NCBI GenBank assembly: GCA_011192085.1
Contig: DUEQ01000141.1
Location: 1-5,036 of the forward strand
Reading direction: 5' to 3'
Source: Caldilineae bacterium
Lineage (GTDB): Bacteria; Chloroflexota; Anaerolineae; J102
DNA: 5,036 bases
Shown here: piece by piece, positions 1 to 5,036 of the stretch
How positions within the stretch are numbered: position 1 is the stretch's first letter
Layout: every line of letters starts with the position of its first letter
The notes under the pieces: model-generated
What the model saw: the letters and a program-made list of their open reading frames with translations, nothing else
Databases searched by the model: none
Told to the model about the DNA's origin: nothing
Made by a program: the position numbers and the translations under genes

Positions 1-2
1 AG

Positions 3-1223
3 TATGGGAAGCTCAAGGTAAAGGTGGAAGACGCCATTCGAGAGGAGGACGCCAGGATCGAGCGCATCCCTCGCAACCCTATCGACAACTATGCAGAAAA
101 AGTCATCAAAGCGCGCCAAAAGTTCATCGAGCAGAAGGCAGGCATCGAGCTCCGGCACATCAACCACTATTCCTTCGACCCGCACGTCACCAAGGGGAAT
201 ATCGAGAACTTTACGGGCGTGGCTCAGGTGCCCATCGGCTTTGCCGGGCCCATTCATGTCAATGGCGAATATGCGAAGGGCGAATTCTACGTTCCCCTGG
301 CCACCACCGAAGGCACCCTGGTCGCTTCCTATAACCGAGGCATGAAGGTGCTGAACATGTCGGGCGGAGCCACGGTCACTGTGATGGGCGACGCCATGCA
401 ACGGGCGCCGGTGTTCATCTTCAACAGCGCCCGCGAGGCGCGCGATTTCGTCGACTGGGTGCAAAAGCGCTTCGACAAAGTGAAAGAAGAGGCGGAAGCC
501 ACCTCCAGCGTCGCCAAACTCACCTACATCGACTACTACCTTTCCAACAAATTCGCGTATCTTCGCTTCAACTACACCACGGGCGACGCCGCGGGCCAGA
601 ACATGGTGGGGCGGGCCACCTTTGCCGCGTCCAGTTGGATCATCGACAATTATCCTGGCGAGATCATCCGTTTTTATCTCGAATCCAACCTGGCGACGGA
701 CAAGAAGGCCTCGCAGGTGAATGTGATGCGCACTCGCGGTAAGCGCGTCATCGCCGAGGCCACCATTCCCCGCGATGTGCTCATCCAGAACATGAGGGTG
801 GAACCAGAGAGCTTGGTCTACCACTATGGCGTGGCCAATGTGGGCGCGCTCTTGTCGGGCGCGAACAACAACGGCCTGCACTCGGCCAACGGCATCACCG
901 CCATCTACATCGCCACGGGACAGGATGTGGCCAATGTGTCGGAGAGCTCCGCAGGCATCCTCTATGCGGAACTCACGCCCGAGAAAGACCTCTACATCTC
1001 CATCACCATCCCCTCCCTCATCGTGGCTACCTATGGCGGAGGCACGGGCCTGCCCACCCAGCGGGAATGCCTGGAGATCTTGGGCTGCTATGGCAAGGGC
1101 AAGGTCAAGAAATTCGCGGAGATCGTGGCCGCCACGGTCCTCGCGGGGGAGATCTCCCTGGCCGCGGCCATCTCCACCACCGACTGGGTCTCCAGCCACG
1201 AGCGCTACGGGCGCAATCGATAG
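3..1223 (+). CDS. HMG-CoA reductase, class I (archaeal-like), 5' end outside window
   Basis: Reduces (S)-HMG-CoA to mevalonate with two NAD(P)H; cytosolic, as no membrane segments are seen. The frame is open to the left edge (residues YGKLKVKV precede a GTG at 24), so the true start is probably upstream. Numbering from that GTG (399 aa): ENFTG...P.GFAGP at 61-76, TTEG at 94-97 (catalytic Glu96), R127 of MQRAPV, GDAAGQNM nicotinamide loop at 187-194, TDKK at 225-228 (catalytic Lys227), LHSAN at 285-289, GQD at 299-301 (catalytic Asp301), YGGGT at 337-341, and the C-terminal SHERYGRNR with catalytic His392. Length and the short tail after the His match soluble archaeal class I enzymes rather than class II bacterial ones. 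Odd: the substrate-binding Lys equivalent to human K735 looks absent (VANVG at 270-274), human S684 aligns with Glu220, and the loop DAMGMNM reads DAAGQNM. The family is secure; whether it is a standard mevalonate-forming enzyme is less so. It converges on the decarboxylase operon. Confidence 0.9.
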   Translation, partial: YGKLKVKVEDAIREEDARIERIPRNPIDNYAEKVIKARQKFIEQKAGIELRHINHYSFDPHVTKGNIENFTGVAQVPIGFAGPIHVNGEYAKGEFYVPLATTEGTLVASYNRGMKVLNMSGGATVTVMGDAMQRAPVFIFNSAREARDFVDWVQKRFDKVKEEAEATSSVAKLTYIDYYLSNKFAYLRFNYTTGDAAGQNMVGRATFAASSWIIDNYPGEIIRFYLESNLATDKKASQVNVMRTRGKRVIAEATIPRDVLIQNMRVEPESLVYHYGVANVGALLSGANNNGLHSANGITAIYIATGQDVANVSESSAGILYAELTPEKDLYISITIPSLIVATYGGGTGLPTQRECLEILGCYGKGKVKKFAEIVAATVLAGEISLAAAISTTDWVSSHERYGRNR

Positions 1224-1240
1224 GCGCGAAGAGGGGGCCC

Positions 1241-2356
1241 TTACCGCGCGGCGAAGAGGGCCAGGACGACGCCTCCCGCCACGACGCTGGCGATCTGCCC
1301 CGCGGTGTTGGCCCCCATCGCGTGCATCAACAAGAAATTCTCAAAATCCTCCTCCTGGGCGACCTTCTGTACGACCCGCGCGGCCATGGGGAAGGCGCTG
1401 ATGCCCGCCGCGCCGATGAGGGGATTCAACGGGCCGCGGGTGACCCACCGCAGGAATTTGGCGAAGAGCAGGCCCGCGGCCGTGTCCAGCCCGAAGGCGA
1501 AGATGCCCAACAGCAGAATAAGCAACGTGTCCAGCTTGAGGAAATAGTGAGCCTGCATCGTCGCGCCGATGGCCAGGCCCAGAAACAGGGTCACCACATT
1601 CGCGATCTCATTGGAGGACGCGCCCACCAGTCGCTCCACCACCCCCGACTCCTTCATCAGATTCCCCAACATGAGCATGCCAATGAGCGGGATGGCCATG
1701 GGCACGAGCACGCCCACGACGATGGTGACGATGATGGGGAAGAGAATGCGGGTGCGACGGCTGACGAGATTCTCAGAATAGGGCATGCGGATACGGCGCT
1801 CTTTCTTGCTGATCAGCGCCCGCATGATGGGCGGCTGAATGATAGGCACCAGGGACATGTAACTATAGGCCACCACCGCGATGGGCCCCAACAGATGAGG
1901 AGCCAGTAGATTGCTGACATAGATGGAGGTGGGGCCGTCGATGGCGCCGATGATGCCAATGGACGCGGCCTCGTTGATATCGAACCCCAGCAGCAGGGCT
2001 AGAAACAGCGTGCCGAAGATGCCAAACTGCCCGGCCGCGCCCAGCAGCAGCATGTGCGGCCTCTCCAGCAACGGCCCGAAGTCGGTCATGGCGCCGATGC
2101 CCACGAAGATGAGCAGCGGGAAGAGCTCGTTGGCCACGCCCGCCTTGTAGAGCACGGTGAGGATGCCCTCCTCGCCGATGACGGGCGAGAGAGGGAGATT
2201 GGCCAGCACCGCGCCCGCGCCAATGGGCAGCAACAGCACCGGCTCATATTCCTTGACAATGGCCAGGTAGATGAGGATCAACCCCACCCCGATCATCAGC
2301 GCCTGCCCCCAGGTCAGGCTGAGCGCGCCTTCGAAGATGGTCGCCAGGATGTTCAT
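1241..2356 (-). CDS. mmdB: Sodium ion-translocating decarboxylase, beta subunit (OadB/MmdB/GcdB family)
   Basis: Integral membrane subunit that decarboxylates carboxybiotin and couples it to Na+ export. The 371 aa are within the normal family size. Hydrophobic segments lie near residues 18-35, 38-55, 76-90, 101-123, 157-176, 203-232, 252-268, 274-295 and 343-369. The functional residues known from Klebsiella OadB are all present with identical spacing: the Na+-site Asp (D203) is D140 in GAIDGPTSIYVSNLL, Y229 is Y166 in AYSYMSLVP, and N373/G377/S382/R389 are N311/G315/S320/R327 in NPLIGAAGISAFPMAARV. It should therefore be an active pump. The ATG is preceded by AGGAGG at a 6-nt spacing and lies one base after the carrier gene's TGA, so translation is probably coupled. 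Last gene of the block; its stop is 17 bp from the convergent HMG-CoA reductase stop. The mmd rather than oad or gcd name follows from operon order and alpha-subunit type and is an inference. Confidence 0.93.
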   Translation of the reverse strand: MNILATIFEGALSLTWGQALMIGVGLILIYLAIVKEYEPVLLLPIGAGAVLANLPLSPVIGEEGILTVLYKAGVANELFPLLIFVGIGAMTDFGPLLERPHMLLLGAAGQFGIFGTLFLALLLGFDINEAASIGIIGAIDGPTSIYVSNLLAPHLLGPIAVVAYSYMSLVPIIQPPIMRALISKKERRIRMPYSENLVSRRTRILFPIIVTIVVGVLVPMAIPLIGMLMLGNLMKESGVVERLVGASSNEIANVVTLFLGLAIGATMQAHYFLKLDTLLILLLGIFAFGLDTAAGLLFAKFLRWVTRGPLNPLIGAAGISAFPMAARVVQKVAQEEDFENFLLMHAMGANTAGQIASVVAGGVVLALFAAR

Positions 2357-2357
2357 G

Positions 2358-2852
2358 TCAGGCCTCCTGATAACGAAGCAGCAGGTCGTCGTAATTCACG
2401 TTCTGGCCTTCGTGCACGAACACCTCCGCGACCACGCCCTCCCGGGGTGAGCGGATGGGGTTCTTCATCTTCATGGCCTCCAGCACGAAAAGCTGATCCC
2501 CGCGCTGCACTCCAGCCCCTGGCGAAACGCTCACCTCCATGATGACGCCGGGCATGGGGGCCCGCACCTCATGGGGCAGCTCCTCCGCAGCCTCGGGCTC
2601 GGGGAGATCGGGCGGCTGGGTTTGGGGCGTACGGGGGAGAAGTTCGGGCGCTTTGTGGGCCAGCGCGGGCTGATCCTTGGCCGCCTCGATGACCTCGATG
2701 CTGGGGATCTCGGCGTCGCTCTCCTCGACAGCCACGACCTTGATTTCATACACCTTGCCGCCCGCGAGCACGCGGAAGCGGTCCAGGTTCTCCAGCTCTT
2801 GCAGGCCAATGATGTGGGTTTTATCGCCGATGGTGATGGTGTAGCTTTTCAT
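2358..2852 (-). CDS. mmdC: Biotin carboxyl carrier protein of the sodium-pump decarboxylase (gamma/MmdC type)
   Basis: Carries the carboxyl group on biotin from the alpha subunit to the membrane beta subunit. 164 aa from the ATG at 2852. Layout: an N-terminal beta-rich stretch (MKSYTITIGDKTHIIGLQEL; GGKVYEIKVVAVEE at about 31-44), a Pro/Ala/Glu-rich flexible linker (about 45-93), and a C-terminal biotinyl domain (about 94-164) with APMPGVIMEV and the biotinylation motif EAMKMKN, the modified lysine being K128. The start is chosen because MKSYTITIGDK resembles the N-termini of known MmdC-type carriers. The frame stays open upstream to an ATG at 3002, but that 50-residue extension is repeat-derived, shows no family resemblance and would overlap the delta gene. 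No Shine-Dalgarno is visible before the chosen ATG (pyrimidine-rich leader), so the start is less certain than the identity. One base separates its TGA from the beta start. No biotin ligase gene is in the window. Confidence 0.92.
   Translation of the reverse strand: MKSYTITIGDKTHIIGLQELENLDRFRVLAGGKVYEIKVVAVEESDAEIPSIEVIEAAKDQPALAHKAPELLPRTPQTQPPDLPEPEAAEELPHEVRAPMPGVIMEVSVSPGAGVQRGDQLFVLEAMKMKNPIRSPREGVVAEVFVHEGQNVNYDDLLLRYQEA
2363..2368 (-). promoter_or_regulatory. Strong ribosome binding site of the beta-subunit gene, inside the carrier gene
   Basis: A perfect AGGAGG on the minus strand lies in the last codons of the biotin carrier gene, 6 nt before the beta ATG. With the stop and start separated by one base, this predicts translational coupling, giving matched amounts of carrier and membrane pump. 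Confidence 0.8.
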
Positions 2853-2891
2853 GAGGAGTCGGGAGGTGGGTGAGGGATGAAAGGGTGATGG

Positions 2892-2948
2892 GAGGATGGA
2901 CCATAGCCGATAGCGTTCATCCGTTTCCATCGTCCATGGTCTATCCTC
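2892..2948. repeat. Imperfect inverted repeat made of degenerate 7-bp units between delta and carrier genes
   Basis: Arms 2892-2906 and 2934-2948 are complementary at 13 of 15 positions, around a 27-nt loop. In the operon transcript one mismatch becomes a G-U wobble pair. Within the arms a heptamer recurs: plus strand TCCATCG, TCCATGG, TCTATCC, TCTATTT around 2926-2954 (overlapping the delta stop codon), and minus strand CTATCGG, CTATGGT, CCATCCT on the other arm. It fills most of the 95-bp gap 2853-2947. There is no T-run after the hairpin, so it is not a classical terminator. It could be an intra-operon mRNA stabiliser, a partial attenuator, or simply an expanded intergenic repeat. Confidence 0.6.
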
Positions 2949-3298
2949 TATTTTCGAGACAAGTTCGAGTGCAACTGGTAGGCGCGGCCTACGGCCACCC
3001 ATCGCGCCTGGGAGGGCTCCAGGCGCTTGGGGACTTGCGGACGCGGGGGCTTATCCGCCTGCGCGGCTTCGAGACGATAGCGATGCACGGCCACAATGAT
3101 CGCGGCCAACAGCTCAGGCGGCAGCGATTCCACGCGGGGTTCCTGTTTCCGCGCCTGAGCCTCCTCGCGGGCGAACATGCGGCGGTCGATGCGCTGGAAC
3201 ATGGCGATGACGCCCCATAGCATGGACAGGATGATGAACACCATGGCCATGCCGGCGATCATGAGCAGGGCGCCAAATTGCAGGTCTTGAGACATCAT
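2948..3298 (-). CDS. mmdD: Sodium-pump decarboxylase small membrane subunit (OadG/MmdD-like)
   Basis: Small assembly and anchoring subunit. 116 aa from the ATG at 3298 (a second ATG follows directly), close to the size of Veillonella MmdD. One N-terminal membrane segment (about residues 9-34, ALLMIAGMAMVFIILSMLWG) is followed by a basic stop-transfer region (QRIDRRMFAREEAQARK), a helix typical of OadG-like proteins (LPPELLAAIIVAVHRYR, 59-75), a Pro/Lys/Arg-rich linker, and a C-terminal ARWVAVGRAYQLHSNL (98-112). The His cluster that binds zinc in Klebsiella OadG is not present. Its place between alpha and carrier genes matches mmdD in mmdADCB operons. No Shine-Dalgarno precedes the ATG. A TTG at 3355 in the same frame would add 19 residues (APFCPPLASHIVDSH...) unlike a family N-terminus, so I reject it. 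Identification rests on topology, size, motif style and position, since this family is poorly conserved. Confidence 0.83.
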   Translation of the reverse strand: MMSQDLQFGALLMIAGMAMVFIILSMLWGVIAMFQRIDRRMFAREEAQARKQEPRVESLPPELLAAIIVAVHRYRLEAAQADKPPRPQVPKRLEPSQARWVAVGRAYQLHSNLSRK

Positions 3299-3385
3299 TG
3301 GATGAGGATGAGAATCAACGATGTGGGAGGCTAGAGGGGGGCAAAAAGGGGCCAAATGGGCGCTGTTTTCTCGAAAATCGGTGCG

Positions 3386-4930
3386 CTATACCGGCATCAG
3401 GCCATGCTTCTTGGGCGGATTCTGTTGCACTTTCGTGCGCAAGAAGGCCAGGGCCTTGATCAACTTGGGACGCGTTTCGCGCGGGTCGATGACGTCATCG
3501 ATGAAGCCGAGTTCGGCAGCGACATAGGGGTTGAAGAACGCGTCCCGGTAGGCCTGCACGAACTCCGCTTCCATTTGGGCCGGGTCTTCAGCCAGGGCCA
3601 GATCTTTGCGATGGAGGATGCGCACCGCACCCTCCGCGCCCATGACCGCGACCTGAGCCGTGGGCCAGGCCAGCGCCAGATCACTGCGCATCTGCTTGGA
3701 GCTCATGGCGATGTAGGCCCCGCCCATGGCCTTGCGCAGGATGATAGAGATCTTGGGCACGGTGGCCTCGACGTAAGCGTAGATGATCTTGGCCCCATGC
3801 CGGATGACGCCATAATGCTCCTGGTTGACGCCCGGCAGGAAGCCGGGGGTGTCGACGAAAGTGAGGATGGGGATGTTGAAGGCGTCGCACACCCGCACAA
3901 AGTGGGCGATCTTGTCGCTGGCGTCGATGTCGAGCACGCCTGCCAGAAAGGAAGGCTGGTTGGCCACGATCCCCACCACGAAGCCATCCATGCGGGCGAA
4001 TCCCACCACCACGTTACGGGCGAAGTAGGGCTGCACCTCGAAAAAGCTGCCCAGGTCCACCACGGCTTGGATGACCTCTTTCACGTCATAGGGTTGGTCT
4101 TCGGCCGGGGGCACGATGTGGGCCAGGGACTCCTCCTGCCGGTCGGGAGGGTCGTTGGTGAGGGCGTGGGGAGGGTCCTCGGTGTTGTTCTGGGGAAGAT
4201 AGCTGATGAGCAGGCGCACCATCTCCAGCGCGTGCTCCTCATTTTCGGCCAGGAAGTGGGCCACGCCGCTGCGCACATTGTGCACCATGGCCCCGCCCAG
4301 CTCCTCCGGGCTCACGGTTTCGCCCGTGACCGCTTGCACCACGTCGGGCCCGGTGAGGAACATGTAGCTCGTGCCCTTGACCATGATCACGAAATCGGTC
4401 AGGGCGGGCGCATAGACAGAACCGCCCGCCGAAGGCCCCATCATCACCGAAAGTTGGGGGATGACGCCCGAGGAGAGCACATTGCGGGTGAACATATCGC
4501 CATACCCCGCCAGACCGCGGACACCCTCCTGGATGCGCGCGCCGCCCGAATCCATCAGGCCAATGATGGGGATGCCCGCCTCCAAGGCCAGGTCCTGCAA
4601 CTGGACGATCTTGCGTGCGTGCATCTCGGAGAATGTGCCGCCCAGCACGGTGAAATCCTGGGCGTAGACCGCTACCTGACGCCCGTCGATGGTGGCGAAT
4701 CCTGTGACCACGGCGTCGCCGAGATAGCGTTTCTTGTCCATGCCGAAGTCGGCTATCTGATGCTTTACGAACATCCCCAACTCCTGAAAACTCCCCGCGT
4801 CCACCAGAAGCTGAATGCGCTCCCGCGCTGTGAGTTTGCCCGCGGCGTGTTGTCGGGCGATGCGCGCCTCCCCTCCCCCCTTGGCGGCTTCTTCCTTGAA
4901 GCGACGAAGTTGCTCGAGCGGGTCCGTCAT
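3386..4930 (-). CDS. mmdA: Acyl-CoA carboxyltransferase / methylmalonyl-CoA decarboxylase alpha subunit
   Basis: Transfers the carboxyl group between an acyl-CoA and the biotin carrier; cytosolic face of the decarboxylase complex. 514 aa, the usual length for MmdA and propionyl-CoA carboxylase beta and shorter than glutaconyl-CoA decarboxylase alpha. It has two crotonase-like halves. The N-terminal half has GKLTARERI (31-39), the first oxyanion-hole region DSGGARIQEG (127-136) and GPSAGGSVYAPALTDF (165-180). The C-terminal half has DIDASDKIAHFVR (334-346), FVDTPGFLPG (358-367) and the second oxyanion-hole motif RKAMGGAYIAM (399-409). It ends in PPKKHGLMPV, like the family's usual PKKHGNIPL. 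ATG start with AAGGTGG 6 nt upstream. First gene of the block with a likely promoter ahead. The downstream delta, carrier and beta genes point to a sodium-pump decarboxylase rather than an ATP-dependent carboxylase, and no biotin carboxylase gene is in the window. The exact substrate (methylmalonyl-CoA, malonyl-CoA or other) is inferred. Confidence 0.9.
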   Translation of the reverse strand: MTDPLEQLRRFKEEAAKGGGEARIARQHAAGKLTARERIQLLVDAGSFQELGMFVKHQIADFGMDKKRYLGDAVVTGFATIDGRQVAVYAQDFTVLGGTFSEMHARKIVQLQDLALEAGIPIIGLMDSGGARIQEGVRGLAGYGDMFTRNVLSSGVIPQLSVMMGPSAGGSVYAPALTDFVIMVKGTSYMFLTGPDVVQAVTGETVSPEELGGAMVHNVRSGVAHFLAENEEHALEMVRLLISYLPQNNTEDPPHALTNDPPDRQEESLAHIVPPAEDQPYDVKEVIQAVVDLGSFFEVQPYFARNVVVGFARMDGFVVGIVANQPSFLAGVLDIDASDKIAHFVRVCDAFNIPILTFVDTPGFLPGVNQEHYGVIRHGAKIIYAYVEATVPKISIILRKAMGGAYIAMSSKQMRSDLALAWPTAQVAVMGAEGAVRILHRKDLALAEDPAQMEAEFVQAYRDAFFNPYVAAELGFIDDVIDPRETRPKLIKALAFLRTKVQQNPPKKHGLMPV

Positions 4931-4936
4931 GGGCGA

Positions 4937-4943
4937 CCACCTT
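4937..4943 (-). promoter_or_regulatory. Ribosome binding site of the alpha-subunit gene
   Basis: The minus strand reads AAGGTGG, then 6 nt, then the ATG at 4930. This supports the chosen start of the alpha subunit over other in-frame starts. Confidence 0.65.
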
Positions 4944-4995
4944 CTTTGAATGGGATGCGTGACGATGACGAAGAAACGTACGTGGATTTCCGCCT

Positions 4996-5024
4996 ATTGT
5001 AAGCAAATGTGATGAGATCTACAA
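4996..5024 (-). promoter_or_regulatory. Candidate sigma70-type promoter for the decarboxylase operon
   Basis: On the minus strand, TTGTAG (5019-5024) and TACAAT (4996-5001) are separated by exactly 17 bp. The -10 matches the TATAAT consensus at 5 of 6 positions; the -35 only at 3 of 6. The stretch is clearly AT-richer than its surroundings. It would give a 5' leader of about 60 nt before the alpha-subunit ATG. Prediction by eye only. Confidence 0.5.
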
Positions 5025-5036
5025 ATTCCCATTTCC

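Noticed and set aside
24..26. GTG at 24 as the true start of HMG-CoA reductase
   Set aside because: Possible, but the frame remains open to the window edge, no clear ribosome binding site precedes the GTG, and archaeal homologs have a few more N-terminal residues, so the start is more likely outside.
826..1909. Long plus-strand open frames (826-1401 and 1067-1909) over the reductase end and the beta-subunit gene
   Set aside because: Low-complexity translations rich in Arg, Pro, Ser, Gly and His that cut across two well-supported genes; GC-driven shadows.
2358..3002. A longer biotin-carrier protein starting at ATG 3002
   Set aside because: The added 50 residues come from the repeat-filled gap and the end of the delta gene and do not resemble a carrier N-terminus. 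MKSYTITIGDK at 2852 is a natural start.
3299..3385. Possible terminator or hairpin in the alpha-delta gap, around GTTTTCTCGAAAATC and the G-runs
   Set aside because: The TTTTC/GAAAA arms leave only a 2-nt loop and no proper stem-loop followed by a T-run forms, so there is no support for a terminator.
3356..5002. A 548-codon open frame on the plus strand, antisense to the alpha-subunit gene
   Set aside because: It covers almost exactly the whole carboxyltransferase gene. Its translation is rich in His, Gly, Asp and Arg with no recognisable domain, as expected for a GC-rich shadow frame. The minus-strand product has full family motifs and a ribosome binding site.
4239..5006. A 255-codon minus-strand open frame overlapping the alpha-subunit gene in another frame
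   Set aside because: The translation is Arg/Gly/His-rich without domains; it is the out-of-frame shadow of the carboxyltransferase.
1..5036. tRNA, rRNA, CRISPR, insertion sequence or phage features
   Set aside because: No cloverleaf, rRNA-like stretch, regularly spaced repeats, transposase or integrase motifs were seen. Nearly all of the window is accounted for by five genes.

Overview
The window is GC-rich (about 60% by eye), gene-dense bacterial DNA. It holds five protein genes in two convergent blocks, with no RNA genes, mobile elements or CRISPR. The gene content (an archaeal-like class I HMG-CoA reductase next to a biotin-dependent sodium-pump decarboxylase) suggests an anaerobic or facultative bacterium. 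Chloroflexota is my best guess, because some members use a mevalonate pathway, but the window has no taxonomic marker and this is inference.

Layout. Positions 1-1223 (+) carry the 3' part of an HMG-CoA reductase gene, the committed step of mevalonate and isoprenoid synthesis. Its reading frame is still open at the left edge, so the true start probably lies outside. After only 17 bp a four-gene block on the minus strand begins at its 3' end. Read in the direction of transcription (right to left) it runs: carboxyltransferase/decarboxylase alpha subunit (3386-4930), small single-span membrane subunit of the OadG/MmdD type (2948-3298), biotin carboxyl carrier protein (2358-2852), and the sodium-translocating beta subunit of the OadB/MmdB family (1241-2356). 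A plausible sigma70-type promoter lies before the alpha gene at about 4996-5024. The intergenic gaps are 87 bp, 95 bp and 1 bp.

How the genes work together. The order alpha, delta, biotin carrier, beta is that of the known mmdADCB methylmalonyl-CoA decarboxylase operons. The alpha subunit moves the carboxyl group of an acyl-CoA, most likely (S)-methylmalonyl-CoA, to biotin on the carrier protein. The beta membrane subunit then decarboxylates carboxybiotin and exports Na+. The delta subunit anchors and assembles the complex. This would convert methylmalonyl-CoA to propionyl-CoA, as in succinate-to-propionate fermentation, and store the energy as a sodium gradient. Substrate identity cannot be fixed from sequence alone.

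The parts most worth a second look are the HMG-CoA reductase, which keeps the catalytic Glu/Lys/Asp/His but seems to lack a conserved substrate-binding lysine and has an altered nicotinamide loop, and the delta-to-carrier gap, which holds degenerate 7-bp repeats in inverted orientation that can form a hairpin. I see no clear sign of a previously undescribed multi-gene system.
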